DNA from: Stenotrophomonas sp. SAM-B
GTDB lineage: Bacteria > Pseudomonadota > Gammaproteobacteria > Xanthomonadales > Xanthomonadaceae
Direction: 5' to 3'
Assembly (NCBI RefSeq): GCF_013387485.1
Contig: NZ_JABBXB010000003.1
Span: 124,001 to 188,000, forward strand
DNA: 64,000 nucleotides
Shown one piece after another: positions 33,695-46,004 of this stretch. Below the pieces are notes generated by a model that saw only the letters and a program-made list of their open reading frames with translations, made no database searches and had not been told where the DNA came from. Both the position numbers and the translations under genes were made by a program. The stretch's first letter is position 1, and each line of letters opens with the position of its first letter.

Positions 33695-36502
33695 TTACTT
33701 CGCGCCGAATTCGTACTTGGCCTGCACATACACGGCACGGCCGTAGATGTTGTAGAAGTAATTGTTGTACGGCGTACCCGAGGTGCCCGGGTAGTTGCTC
33801 GCCTGGTTGTCGGGCATCTTGTTGAACACGTTGTTGACCATGACCGAGAAGGTCATGTTCTCCGCCGCGCGGTAGTTCACGCTCAGGTTGTAGGTGGTGT
33901 AGGAACCCCACTTGCCGGCCTTGGCGCCCGAGGAGTGCACGTAGTCATAGCCGTTGCCGGCGTAGGCCAGGTAGTTCGGGGTCTTGCCGACGTAGTTGAA
34001 GTACAGCGTGGTGGTCCACTTGTCCAGGGCCCAGGCCAGCGAGCCATCGGCGCGCACCTTGGCGTAGGAATCGTAGATCCACATGTTGTACGGATCGCGC
34101 AGCAGATCGAGGTACTCATCGCCCGGCTGCGGCTGCAGCTCGCGCTTGATCATGTTGGTGTAGTTGGTGGAGAACTGCAGCGCACCGAAACGACCCAGTT
34201 CCTGCACGTACTTGGCACTGGCGGTGATGGCCTGCAGGTTCTGGCTGGCCACGTTCATCTTCGGGGTGTAGATCTCGTCCAGCACGCCGGAGGCATCGCG
34301 GGTGATCCAGTCGTTGACGTTGTCGCAGCTGGCCGAGGTGTTGTTGACCTGGCCGTTGCGGCAGTAGTACTCGGCCAGCAGCAGCTGGTCCGAGCTCAGC
34401 GTGTCCACTTCGTTCTTGATCTTCCAGTTGTAGTAGTCGACCGAGAAGGACAGGTTGCTGAGCGGTGCCCAGACCACGCCCGCGTTCCACACATCGGCGG
34501 TGATCGGCTCCAGGTCCGGGTTGCCGGCGCGCTGGCCGAACACCGAGACGCTGTCGTGGGCGCAGCCGGTGGTATCGGTCGGGGCGTAGCCCAGCTGGCC
34601 GCAGCGGTAGTAGTCGGTGGCACCGTTGGCGTAGTAGCCGCTCAGGCCCTGGAAGGCATCGGACAGGCTGGGCGCGCGGAACGCGGTGCCGTACTTGCCG
34701 CGGAACAGCAGGCTCTCGATCGGGCGGAACTCGACGCCGATGCTGTAGGTGGCCTTGTCGACGGTGCTGTCCCCGATCTTGAACGCGTCATAGCGGCCCG
34801 AGCCGGTGACGGTGAGCGAGTCGAGCAGCGGCAGGCGCAGCTCGGAGGTCAACGCGTAGTTGCTGCGGTGACCCGCGCCGGCGACCGCGGTCGTGCCCCA
34901 CACGCTGCCATCCATCAGGCGCTCGTCCGGGGTGTAGTCCCAGCCTTCGCTGCCGGCTTCGGCGACGACGGCGAAACCGGCATCACCGCCCGGCAGCGAG
35001 AACAGCGTGCCGTTGGTGATCTGGAAACGCCCCAGGTTCTGCCAGGTGCGGCTCTGGCTCTCGGTGTAACCGGTGAAGGTGGCGAAGTCGCCGGCCGGGA
35101 TCGGCGCGTAGAAGGCCTCCCAGTTCGGTGCGAACACGGCGTAACCGCTGCGGGTGCCGAGCTGCGGGCCCAGCACGTGTTCTTCGAAGTAGTTGTTGAT
35201 GGGGTCGGCCCAGCGCACGAAGTTGCGCTCGGTCAGCTTGTACTCGCCGCGGGTGAAGCTGGCGCTGTAATCCCAGTTGCCGAGCGTGCCGCGGCCGCCC
35301 AGGGTAACCTGGTAGGCCTTGTTGCGGTCGGTGTTGAGGATGTCCTTGTAGCCGTTGGCGCTGATGTCTTCCGGCGCGAACGCGCGCTGCAGGTTCATCC
35401 ACTGGCCACTTGTCTGATCCCAGAAGCGGCCGTAGCCCGACGCGGTGCCCCACCAGGTGTAGTTGGAACCGGTGGCGTACTTCACGTCTTCATAGCTGTA
35501 GAGCACATCGCCGAACAGCTGCAGGCTGTCGTTGGCGTCGAAGGTGAACGAGCTGTAGACCTGCGCGCTGTCCTTGCCGTTCTTGACGGTCTTGTAGCCC
35601 GGGCTGTAGATCGAGCCGCAGGACTGGCCGGCCGCACGCGTGCCGAGCACGGTGGTGCCACCGAACTGCCCGGCAACGTTGGCGCACAGGTTCGGGTCCA
35701 TCATCAGGTAGGCGTTGCCGGCCGCCGGATTGACGACCAGGAAATCGTTGGTCGGCACCTGCGCGGTGTAGCCGTTGCCGTTGGTGGTCCTGGTGACGTC
35801 GCGCTGGTAGCCCCAGATCGGATTGCTCGATTCGAACTGGGCATTGACCAGCACGTTGAGCCGGTCATCGGCGCTGTTGAAGCCGGTGGCCCCGCTGACG
35901 CGGAAGGTGCTGCCACCGCCTTCGGTGTAGGTGCCGCCGCGCACGTTCAGCACGCTGCCGTCCATCCGCTCCTTCAGGATGATGTTGACCACGCCGGCGA
36001 TCGCATCCGAGCCGTACAGGGAGGACTGGCCGCCCGGCAGGATTTCGATGCGTTCGACGATGTCGATCGGGATGCCGCTGATGTTGTTGAACGTGTCGCC
36101 GCCGTTGTACAGGGCGGGGTAGGACAGCATCGGGCGGCCGTTGATGAGGTACTTGGTGTAGCTCGGGCTCAGGCCGAACATGCCGGCCGCTTCGGCACCC
36201 TGGGTGAACGAGGCGGAGGTCTGGCCGCCCTGCAGGCCGCCGGTGGTCAGCGAGGACTGCTGGAGCACATCGGCCACGCTGGTGAAGCCGCGCGTCTGGA
36301 TGTCTTCGGCGGTGATGGTCACGACCGGGGTATGGGTTTCGATCTCGGTCTGCGGGATCAGCGAACCGGTGACGGTGACCTTGTCCAGGTTGGTGGTGCT
36401 GCTGTCCTGGGCGAAGGCGGTGACGGCGCTGGTCAGCAGCATGCCGGTCAGTACGGCGGCGGTCAGCGGGTGGCGCGAGAGAGTGGAGCGGTGGCGAGAC
36501 AT
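33695..36502 (-). CDS. TonB-dependent outer-membrane receptor (paralogue 2)
   Basis: A 935-residue receptor with signal peptide (TAAVLTGMLLTSAVTAFAQ), plug (DKVTVTGSLIPQTEIETHTP; INGRPMLSYPAL; IEILPGGQSSLYGSDAIAGV) and a barrel ending RAVYVQAKYEFGAK. It is a tandem paralogue of the receptor at 30478, nearly the same length and with identical stretches throughout; differences cluster in extracellular-loop-like segments, which would fit two receptors for related ligands. Start ATG 36500-36502. Conserved 22-bp motif 87 bp upstream of the start. No TonB/ExbBD genes are in the window. Confidence 0.92.
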   Translation of the reverse strand: MSRHRSTLSRHPLTAAVLTGMLLTSAVTAFAQDSSTTNLDKVTVTGSLIPQTEIETHTPVVTITAEDIQTRGFTSVADVLQQSSLTTGGLQGGQTSASFTQGAEAAGMFGLSPSYTKYLINGRPMLSYPALYNGGDTFNNISGIPIDIVERIEILPGGQSSLYGSDAIAGVVNIILKERMDGSVLNVRGGTYTEGGGSTFRVSGATGFNSADDRLNVLVNAQFESSNPIWGYQRDVTRTTNGNGYTAQVPTNDFLVVNPAAGNAYLMMDPNLCANVAGQFGGTTVLGTRAAGQSCGSIYSPGYKTVKNGKDSAQVYSSFTFDANDSLQLFGDVLYSYEDVKYATGSNYTWWGTASGYGRFWDQTSGQWMNLQRAFAPEDISANGYKDILNTDRNKAYQVTLGGRGTLGNWDYSASFTRGEYKLTERNFVRWADPINNYFEEHVLGPQLGTRSGYAVFAPNWEAFYAPIPAGDFATFTGYTESQSRTWQNLGRFQITNGTLFSLPGGDAGFAVVAEAGSEGWDYTPDERLMDGSVWGTTAVAGAGHRSNYALTSELRLPLLDSLTVTGSGRYDAFKIGDSTVDKATYSIGVEFRPIESLLFRGKYGTAFRAPSLSDAFQGLSGYYANGATDYYRCGQLGYAPTDTTGCAHDSVSVFGQRAGNPDLEPITADVWNAGVVWAPLSNLSFSVDYYNWKIKNEVDTLSSDQLLLAEYYCRNGQVNNTSASCDNVNDWITRDASGVLDEIYTPKMNVASQNLQAITASAKYVQELGRFGALQFSTNYTNMIKRELQPQPGDEYLDLLRDPYNMWIYDSYAKVRADGSLAWALDKWTTTLYFNYVGKTPNYLAYAGNGYDYVHSSGAKAGKWGSYTTYNLSVNYRAAENMTFSVMVNNVFNKMPDNQASNYPGTSGTPYNNYFYNIYGRAVYVQAKYEFGAK

Positions 36503-36588
36503 GGGCATCCCCGAGTGCAGTTTCGACGTGGGTGAGGCCATCCGTGGGGGCGGTGACATGCGATGTGAAGACTTCCTTGCTTCTTCAT

Positions 36589-36610
36589 CGAACGTAACAC
36601 AGCCTTAACG
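36589..36610 (-). promoter_or_regulatory. Conserved TonB-receptor upstream motif, copy 2
   Basis: On the minus strand CGTTAA-GGCTGT-GTTACGTTCG; 20 of 22 bases equal copy 1. The surrounding sequences are otherwise not alike, which argues for selection on the motif. Confidence 0.6.
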
Positions 36611-36815
36611 CGGCTTACACAAAGCAGTCACATGACAATCAGGAATAAGGGCGGATTTGCATAAAAAACGTCTTATAAAACAAGCGTGTATATAAATGTA
36701 TCAATTTGTAACGCGTGCGTTGCTGACTAAGAGGTGAATGGTTCCGGCTGAAAACGATTCCTGTTTTTGGCCTTCCAAGCCGGAATGCAGCCGGGAAGCC
36801 AAGGTCCTGAAAGCA

Positions 36816-36842
36816 ACAAGCCCGGCGGTTGCCGGGCTTGTT
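36816..36842 (-). terminator. Hairpin terminator after third TonB receptor
   Basis: ACAAGCCCGGC / GCCGGGCTTGT inverted repeat just after the stop codon of the gene at 36865; the T-run on the minus strand is weak (TTGTTGCTTTC). Confidence 0.65.
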
Positions 36843-36864
36843 GGGTGGTGCGGTTCTGGAGGAA

Positions 36865-39849
<2,985 letters not shown>

Positions 39850-40192
39850 ATCATTTCGTCCCTCGGAACGGCCGAAAGACGACAACGTTCCGTGTTGAGT
39901 GTGGGTTCAGGCAAGCCTTGCCTGATTTCGAAATTAACATGAAGTTAACGGCACTTGTCTCATTTGTTACAGAAAAGTGAATGGGCGCCAACGACTTTTG
40001 CGTTCAGGATTTTTTCCAGTGTGCCCAACGACTTACGTTGATTTTGCCGAGTCTGTCAGTATGACTATTGGCTGAATGGGGGTTGTTTTTCACTGTTTGC
40101 CGCGTGAAACGCGTCCCAGTCCAGCGTCAGGCAGGAGCGGGGGCGTGCTTGTATCATGTGCGGTCCCCTTCCTGATCCAGCTGGAGTCCGCA
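39850..40192. promoter_or_regulatory. Divergent promoter region between TonB receptor 3 and mrp (343 bp)
   Basis: Carries the third receptor motif at 39929-39950, a direct repeat CCAACGACTT at 39988-39997 and 40025-40034, and a TATCAT box at 40152-40157 that could be the -10 of mrp. No gene seen. Confidence 0.5.
39929..39950 (-). promoter_or_regulatory. Conserved TonB-receptor upstream motif, copy 3
   Basis: On the minus strand CGTTAA-CTTCAT-GTTAATTTCG. It keeps the CGTTAA, GTTA and TTCG elements and the exact spacing of copies 1 and 2 although the receptor belongs to another subfamily. Confidence 0.55.
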
Positions 40193-41047
40193 GTGACAAG
40201 CTCCGCCCGTCGTCCCCACGCCAGCCAAGTGCAGAAGGGCTTGTCGCCGCACCCGCGCGTCCGCAACGTGATCGCGGTGGGCTCGGGCAAGGGCGGGGTG
40301 GGCAAGTCCACCACCGCGGTCAACCTGGCGGTCGCGCTGGCCCGGCTGGGCGCGCGCGTGGGCCTGCTCGATGCCGACATCTATGGCCCCAGCGTGCCGG
40401 CGATGCTCGGCCTGAGCGGCCGTCCGGAAAGCCCGGACAACAAGTCGATCGAACCGATGCGTGCGTTTGGGGTGGAAACCATGTCGATCGGTTACCTGAT
40501 CGAGGACGAGACGCCGATGATCTGGCGCGGCCCGATGGCGACGTCGGCGATGACGCAGTTCTTCAACGACACGCTCTGGGACGATCTGGACTACCTGCTG
40601 ATCGATCTGCCGCCGGGCACCGGTGACATCCAGCTGACCCTGACCCAGAAGATTCCGCTGGCCGGCGCGGTGATCGTCACCACGCCGCAGGACATCGCCA
40701 CGCTGGATGCGAGAAAGGCGCTGAAGATGTTCGAGAAGGTCGAGGTGCCGGTGCTGGGCATCGTCGAGAACATGGCCGTGCATACCTGCAGCAACTGCGG
40801 GCAGGTCGAGCACCTGTTCGGCGAAGGCGGCGGCGAGCGCATGGCCGCCCAGTACGGCGTGCCGCTGCTGGGTTCGCTGCCGCTGGAAATCGGCATCCGC
40901 GAGCAGGGCGATGCCGGCACGCCGATCACCGCTGCCGCGCCGGAGTCCCCGGCCGCCCAGGCGTATGTGCGGGCCGCCGAGCGCCTGATCGAGGAAGTGG
41001 CCAAACGCCCGCGGGCCAGCATCCCGATCCTGTCTTCGCTGATCTGA
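40193..41047 (+). CDS. mrp: Mrp/ApbC-type iron-sulfur cluster carrier ATPase
   Basis: A 284-residue P-loop ATPase (deviant Walker A GKGGVGKS at residues 32-39; DLPPGTGD as Walker B-like motif) with the CxxC pair in HTCSNCGQ (Cys199/Cys202) that bridges the Fe-S cluster between two subunits. It transfers clusters to apoproteins. This is the short form without the N-terminal DUF59 domain. Start GTG 40193 preceded by GGAG; the longer open frame upstream is not coding in character. It stands just upstream of dcd, 64 bp apart. Confidence 0.93.
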   Translation: MTSSARRPHASQVQKGLSPHPRVRNVIAVGSGKGGVGKSTTAVNLAVALARLGARVGLLDADIYGPSVPAMLGLSGRPESPDNKSIEPMRAFGVETMSIGYLIEDETPMIWRGPMATSAMTQFFNDTLWDDLDYLLIDLPPGTGDIQLTLTQKIPLAGAVIVTTPQDIATLDARKALKMFEKVEVPVLGIVENMAVHTCSNCGQVEHLFGEGGGERMAAQYGVPLLGSLPLEIGIREQGDAGTPITAAAPESPAAQAYVRAAERLIEEVAKRPRASIPILSSLI

Positions 41048-41111
41048 TTAGAATCGACACCCGGGCGCCCGTTGGCGGTGCCGTTGTCCCTTTACGCACC
41101 CAGGACCCCCC

Positions 41112-41684
<573 letters not shown>

Positions 41685-41697
41685 GCCCACGCCCCGG

Positions 41698-41738
41698 TAG
41701 TGCCGGCCCACGTACCGGTAGTGCCGGCCAGCGACCGG
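41698..41738 (+). repeat. Tandem pair of degenerate SMAG repeats
   Basis: GTAGTGCCGGCC occurs at 41698-41709 and again at 41719-41730, each followed by a decayed right arm (CACGTACCG and AGCGACCGG). It lies between dcd and the convergent small membrane protein. Confidence 0.6.
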
Positions 41739-41740
41739 TG

Positions 41741-41905
41741 TTACTTGCGGCCGAACAGCAACCCGATGCCGACCGCCACCAGGACCACCGGCCACCAGGT
41801 GAGAATCAGCTTTCCCATGTTCATGTTGGTCCAGCCCAGATTGCTGGCCAGCAGGAACAGGCCAACGAGGATCAGGACGATGGCGGCGACAAGGTTGGAA
41901 CGCAT
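41741..41905 (-). CDS. Small two-helix membrane protein (LiaI/LiaF-type TM domain)
   Basis: A 54-residue protein: MRSNLVAAIVLILVGLFLLA, a hairpin NLGWTNMNMGKL, then ILTWWPVVLVAVGIGLLFGR and K. Two hydrophobic helices joined by an NLG/W turn with a WP motif in the second match the LiaF-like transmembrane (DUF5668) domain found alone in many Proteobacteria. Function unknown. Its ATG at 41903-41905 is 15 bp beyond the stop of the upstream HIT gene, so it is likely the last gene of a three-gene minus-strand unit (DLH, HIT, this one). Confidence 0.75.
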   Translation of the reverse strand: MRSNLVAAIVLILVGLFLLASNLGWTNMNMGKLILTWWPVVLVAVGIGLLFGRK

Positions 41906-41920
41906 CAGGGGCAGGGTCCG

Positions 41921-42343
41921 CTAGGGCTGGGGCGAATATCCTAGCCGTTCCTTCCAGTGCGCGACACGCTCGGCCAGCACGCCCGGATCAAAACGGTGCG
42001 CCTGCCCCTGGCCCCAGACCGGGCCCGGCCACGCCGGATCGCCGACATGGCGGCCGATCACGTGGAAATGCAGCTGGCGGACAATGTTGCCCAGCGAGCC
42101 GATGTTGATCTTCTCGACCCCATCGGTGCCTTTGAGCGCCTTGCACGCCCGGTTCAATTCGGTGCGCAGCTTGTCCTGCTGCTCGCCGTCCAGGTCGATC
42201 CATTCGGTCACGCCAGCCAGGCGCGGGACCAGGATCAGCCAGGGATACCTTTCATCGTTCATCAATCGCACTTGCGATAACGGCCCTTCTGCTACCAGTA
42301 CGCTGTCGGTGGCCAGGCGTGAATCCAGTTCGAACTCGCTCAT
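41921..42343 (-). CDS. HIT-domain protein
   Basis: A 140-residue histidine-triad fold protein. The region [20 protein letters not shown] is the HIT core; it reads HFHVIGRH rather than the textbook HxHxH-alpha-alpha, as in a branch of proteobacterial HIT proteins that also carry [13 protein letters not shown] proteins hydrolyse nucleotide conjugates (e.g. dinucleoside polyphosphates, AMP-lysine); the substrate here is unknown. Its ATG overlaps the TGA of the hydrolase gene upstream (ATGA). Confidence 0.88.
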   Translation of the reverse strand: MSEFELDSRLATDSVLVAEGPLSQVRLMNDERYPWLILVPRLAGVTEWIDLDGEQQDKLRTELNRACKALKGTDGVEKINIGSLGNIVRQLHFHVIGRHVGDPAWPGPVWGQGQAHRFDPGVLAERVAHWKERLGYSPQP

Positions 42344-43017
42344 CCAAGATGCTCCGCAAAGAAGTCCAGGGTGCGTTCCAGCGCCAGGTGGGCGCTGTCT
42401 GGATCATACGCATGTCCGACGCTGCGGTTGAAGGCGTGATCGGCCGGGTAGACGAAGGTGGCCATCTGCGGGAGCTTTTCGCGGTGGGCCTTGATCGCCT
42501 CCGGCGGGATGCTCTTGTCCTGGGCGCCGAAGTGGAACATGACCGGCGCCTTGGGCGTTTCGTCCAGGTACTTCACGTTGCGGGCGCCGTAATAGCTGAC
42601 CGAGGGCAGGCCCAGCCGCAGTGCGGAGAGCAGGGCGATGCTGCCGCCCCAGCAATAGCCGACCGTGCCAACCTTGCCGGCCGGGGCCAGCCGCGAGGCG
42701 GCCGCGCGGACAATCTCCAGCGCCTTTTCGACCCCGAGCTCGTCGACCATGGCCAGGCCGGCGGCCACGCCATCGCTGTCGTAAGGCAGTTCCGGCGGTT
42801 CGGTGCCGTCCGGGGCCGACTCGGCCAGATCGAAGAACGACGGGGCCAGCACTGCATAGCCCTTGGCGGCGTAGTCGTCGGCCACCGCGCGGATGTGCGG
42901 GTTGGCGCCGAAGATCTCCTGGATCACCACCAGGCCCCCGCGCGGCTTGCCTTCCGGCGTTGCCTGCCAGGCGCGGACCGGTCCGTAATGCGTATCGAGC
43001 GTGACCCACTCACCCAT
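42340..43017 (-). CDS. Dienelactone hydrolase family protein
   Basis: A 225-residue alpha/beta-hydrolase of the DLH family. Nucleophile Cys122 sits in [10 protein letters not shown], the acid in [10 protein letters not shown] and the His in PADHAFNRS. The family opens dienelactones in chlorocatechol breakdown, but no other catechol-pathway genes are present, so a general carboxymethylene-hydrolase role is more likely. It is translationally coupled to the HIT gene (ATGA) and divergent from rimO. Confidence 0.9.
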   Translation of the reverse strand: MGEWVTLDTHYGPVRAWQATPEGKPRGGLVVIQEIFGANPHIRAVADDYAAKGYAVLAPSFFDLAESAPDGTEPPELPYDSDGVAAGLAMVDELGVEKALEIVRAAASRLAPAGKVGTVGYCWGGSIALLSALRLGLPSVSYYGARNVKYLDETPKAPVMFHFGAQDKSIPPEAIKAHREKLPQMATFVYPADHAFNRSVGHAYDPDSAHLALERTLDFFAEHLG

Positions 43018-43143
43018 GGTGCGAGACTCCAGTTGGTTCAGGCATTCATTATCGGCCCCGCGCGGGTTAGCGCGATGTCAGGGGGGATGCCGTATCTGGC
43101 GGGATCGGCCCGATTCGGTTCAGGGGCGCGGACTGAACGCCGG

Positions 43144-43149
43144 TATACT
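43144..43149 (+). promoter_or_regulatory. Possible -10 box of rimO
   Basis: TATACT lies 73 bp before the rimO ATG; the matching -35 is weak (TTCAGG-like at 43119-43124, 19-bp spacer). Confidence 0.35.
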
Positions 43150-43221
43150 TGCCGCCGTTTCCGGCCCCAGGTCCCCACGCCATTCCGGCATGGGCCCAGG
43201 CCCCCAGAGTCCTTGCGATCC

Positions 43222-44586
43222 ATGTCCCAGCTGAACCCCAAAGTCGGCTTCGTCAGCCTTGGCTGCCCGAAGGCCCTTGTCGATTCCGAGCGCATCCTCA
43301 CCCAGCTGCGGTCCGAGGGCTACGACATCGTTCCCTCCTACGACTCGGCCGACGTTGTAGTGGTCAACACCTGCGGCTTCATCGATTCGGCCGTGACCGA
43401 GTCGCTGGATGCGATCGGCGAGGCGATGAACGCGAACGGCAAGGTGATCGTCACCGGCTGCCTGGGCAAGCGCCCGGAGCAGATCCGCGAGGCCTACCCG
43501 AACGTGCTGGCGGTTTCCGGTCCGCAGGACTACATGAGTGTGATGGAGGCCGTGCATGCCGCGCTGCCGCCCAAGCACGATCCATTCGTGGACCTGGTGC
43601 CCGATTACGGCATCAAGCTGACCCCGCGCCACTACGCGTATCTGAAGATTTCCGAAGGCTGCAACCACAAGTGCAGCTTCTGCATCATCCCCTCGATGCG
43701 CGGCAAGCTGGTCTCGCGCCCGGTCGATGAGGTGCTGCGCGAGGCCGAGCGGCTGGTGCGCGGTGGCGTCAAGGAACTGCTGGTGGTCTCGCAGGACACC
43801 TCGGCCTACGGCGTGGACGTCAAGTACGCCGAACGCATGTGGCGCGACAAGGCCTACCAGACCCGGTTGAAGGCGCTCTGCGAAGGTCTGTCCGAGCTCG
43901 ATGCCTGGACCCGCATGCATTACGTCTACCCGTACCCGCACGTGGACGAGATCGTGCCGCTGATGGCCGAGAACCGGATCCTGCCGTACCTGGACATCCC
44001 GTTCCAGCACGCCAGCCCGCGCATCCTCAAGCTGATGAAGCGGCCGGGCGCGGTCGACAAGACCCTGGAGCGCGTGCAGCGCTGGCGCCAGCTGTGCCCG
44101 GACATCACCGTGCGCTCGACCTTCATCGTCGGCTTCCCGGGCGAGACCGATGCCGAGTTCGAGGAGCTGCTCAGCTTCCTGGACGAGGCGCAGCTGGATC
44201 GCGTCGGTGCGTTCGCTTACTCCCCGGTCACCGGTGCGACGGCCAATGACCTGCCCGGTGCGGTGCCCGAAGAAGTGAAGCAGGAGCGCCTGGCCCGCTT
44301 CATGGAGCGCCAGGCAGAGATTTCCGCCGCGCGCCTGGAAGCCAAGATCGGCACCGTGCAGCAGTGCCTGGTCGATGCCATCGAAGACGGCATCGCGGTG
44401 GCGCGTTCGAAGGCGGATGCGCCGGAGATCGACGGCCTGGTGCATATCCAGAATGCCGACGAAGCCAAGCTGCGTGTCGGCCAGTTCGTCGATGTCGAGA
44501 TCACCGAGAGCGACGATCACGACCTCTTCGGTGACGCGATCATCGCCGCCGAAGCGCGCAAGCCGTTCGATCTGCAGGTGCTGTGA
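43222..44586 (+). CDS. rimO: Ribosomal protein S12 methylthiotransferase RimO
   Basis: A 454-residue radical-SAM enzyme that methylthiolates Asp89 of ribosomal protein S12. The N-terminal UPF0004 domain has the auxiliary-cluster cysteines (Cys15, Cys51, Cys80), the radical-SAM CxxxCxxC reads CNHKCSFC (Cys147/151/154), and the C-terminus is a TRAM domain. ATG 43222 ([20 protein letters not shown]) was chosen; the open frame runs far upstream without family similarity. The stop overlaps the next gene's GTG (GTGA). Confidence 0.96.
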   Translation: MSQLNPKVGFVSLGCPKALVDSERILTQLRSEGYDIVPSYDSADVVVVNTCGFIDSAVTESLDAIGEAMNANGKVIVTGCLGKRPEQIREAYPNVLAVSGPQDYMSVMEAVHAALPPKHDPFVDLVPDYGIKLTPRHYAYLKISEGCNHKCSFCIIPSMRGKLVSRPVDEVLREAERLVRGGVKELLVVSQDTSAYGVDVKYAERMWRDKAYQTRLKALCEGLSELDAWTRMHYVYPYPHVDEIVPLMAENRILPYLDIPFQHASPRILKLMKRPGAVDKTLERVQRWRQLCPDITVRSTFIVGFPGETDAEFEELLSFLDEAQLDRVGAFAYSPVTGATANDLPGAVPEEVKQERLARFMERQAEISAARLEAKIGTVQQCLVDAIEDGIAVARSKADAPEIDGLVHIQNADEAKLRVGQFVDVEITESDDHDLFGDAIIAAEARKPFDLQVL

Positions 44587-45416
44587 CCGCATCGGCGTCG
44601 ACGGCCGATAGCGGCGGTCGACGCCGTTTCGTCGCGCCGCCGCGCGATGCGGTGGAGGCGGCCTGCTTCGCACAGCCGATCTATGCGGGGCTGGGCGGGT
44701 TCCGGGACCTGATGGTGGCGCCCGATTGGCCCACCGTTGCAGCGCTCGACGCACGCCTCGCGTTGCCGGACAAGCATCTGGTCGAGCAGGACGCGACGCT
44801 GCTCGCCGACGGCCTGCACTATGAAACACGCATCGCCGGGCGCGGCCGGATCGCTACCCGTGCGGACAACTGGCACGACCTGTTCAATGCCCTGGTCTGG
44901 GCGCGTTACCCGTCCATCAAACAGGCGCTCAACCGGCAGCAGTGTCGGCATATCGCGGCGATGGCGCCGGGGCAGCGCAACCGCGCGCAGGCGGCACTGA
45001 CCCAGTTCGACGAGACCGGCGTCATCGTGCGTGTGCGCGATCCGGCGCTGCTGGGCGCATGGGACCGGCACGACTGGCCGGCGCTGTTCGTGGAGGGGGC
45101 AGGGCACTGGCGCACCGGTGGGATCGCGGTCGCGGCGGTGATCGGTCATGCGTTGCTGGAGCAGGCCCTGTTGCCGGAGCGCCTGCTGGTCGGCAAGTGC
45201 GTGGTGGTGCAGGGCGATGACGATGCCGCCGCTATCGCCGTGGCAGCGCGGGCGATCACGGACGGTGCGGTGCTCACTGATCCGCTGGAACTGCGGCCAT
45301 TGCCGTTGGCGGGGATACCCGGGTGGCACGTCCACCAGGATGGGGGGTTCTACGCGCAGATCGAGTACTTCCGGCCGCGGCGCGAAGGGCGCGTGTATCC
45401 CGCAGCGCTGGGGTAG
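44583..45416 (+). CDS. DUF3025 domain protein
   Basis: A 277-residue protein whose central motif [20 protein letters not shown], followed by IKQALN, is characteristic of DUF3025, a proteobacterial family of unknown function. No signal peptide or membrane helix is evident, so it is probably cytoplasmic. Starts with GTG overlapping the rimO stop. Its stop codon TAG is part of the GTAG head of a SMAG repeat (45413-45435), so the present C-terminus ([11 protein letters not shown]) may have been set by that element. Confidence 0.85.
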   Translation: MTASASTADSGGRRRFVAPPRDAVEAACFAQPIYAGLGGFRDLMVAPDWPTVAALDARLALPDKHLVEQDATLLADGLHYETRIAGRGRIATRADNWHDLFNALVWARYPSIKQALNRQQCRHIAAMAPGQRNRAQAALTQFDETGVIVRVRDPALLGAWDRHDWPALFVEGAGHWRTGGIAVAAVIGHALLEQALLPERLLVGKCVVVQGDDDAAAIAVAARAITDGAVLTDPLELRPLPLAGIPGWHVHQDGGFYAQIEYFRPRREGRVYPAALG

Positions 45417-45435
45417 ATCCACCCCACGCGTGGAT
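45413..45435 (+). repeat. SMAG-type repeat overlapping the DUF3025 stop codon
   Basis: GTAG at 45413-45416 followed by ATCCAC / GTGGAT arms with a 7-base loop. The TAG of GTAG is the stop codon of the preceding gene. Confidence 0.65.
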
Positions 45436-45445
45436 GCGCTCCCGG

Positions 45446-45949
45446 TCAGCCGGGATACGCCACCGACAGGATCGCGAACCCGTGGCGCCCGCTCGGCAGC
45501 TCCACCTCGAACTCATCGTCCACGCGCTTCTTCAACAGCGCACGCGCCAACGGCGAATCGATGCTGATCCAGCCCGCACCGGCATCGGTCTCGTCCGGGC
45601 CGACGATGCGATACACGTGGGTGTCGCCCGAGTCGACGTTCTCCAGCTCGACCGTCGCACCGAAGAACACCGCGTTCGGATCGGTCGGGGCGGTATCGAC
45701 AATGCGCAGCGCCTCCAGCCGCTTGGTCAGATAGCGCACGCGCCGATCGATCTCGCCCAGCTGCTTCTTGCGGTAGGTGTACTCGGCATTCTCGGAGCGA
45801 TCGCCTTCCGCGGCGGCGGCCGCCAGTGCCTTCACCACTTCGGGGCGCTTGTGACGCCACAACTCATCCAGTTCGGTCTTCAACCGCTGATGGCCCTGTG
45901 CGGTGATCAGGGCCGTGCTTTTTTCCGCGGGGGGACGCCAACGCGACAT
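45446..45949 (-). CDS. greB: Transcription elongation factor GreB
   Basis: A 167-residue Gre factor that stimulates RNA-polymerase cleavage of backtracked transcripts. N-terminal coiled-coil with the acidic tip in [20 protein letters not shown] and [20 protein letters not shown]; the C-terminal FKBP-like domain includes [20 protein letters not shown] and [20 protein letters not shown] (split). The positively charged patch and the EYTYRKKQL variant mark GreB rather than GreA. Confidence 0.93.
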   Translation of the reverse strand: MSRWRPPAEKSTALITAQGHQRLKTELDELWRHKRPEVVKALAAAAAEGDRSENAEYTYRKKQLGEIDRRVRYLTKRLEALRIVDTAPTDPNAVFFGATVELENVDSGDTHVYRIVGPDETDAGAGWISIDSPLARALLKKRVDDEFEVELPSGRHGFAILSVAYPG

Positions 45950-46004
45950 CAGGTCTGCTTGTGCTCGTCAAAAGGTGCCGCGCCACAGGGCGCGACACGC
46001 AGTA

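Larger units (their letters stand above)
36503..36864 (-). promoter_or_regulatory. Promoter region of TonB receptor 2 (362 bp, no gene)
   Basis: Contains the conserved motif at 36589-36610, an AT-rich segment at about 36640-36720 with several TATAAT-like words on the minus strand, and the hairpin at 36816-36842 that ends the third receptor transcript. No coding frame is supported. Confidence 0.55.
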
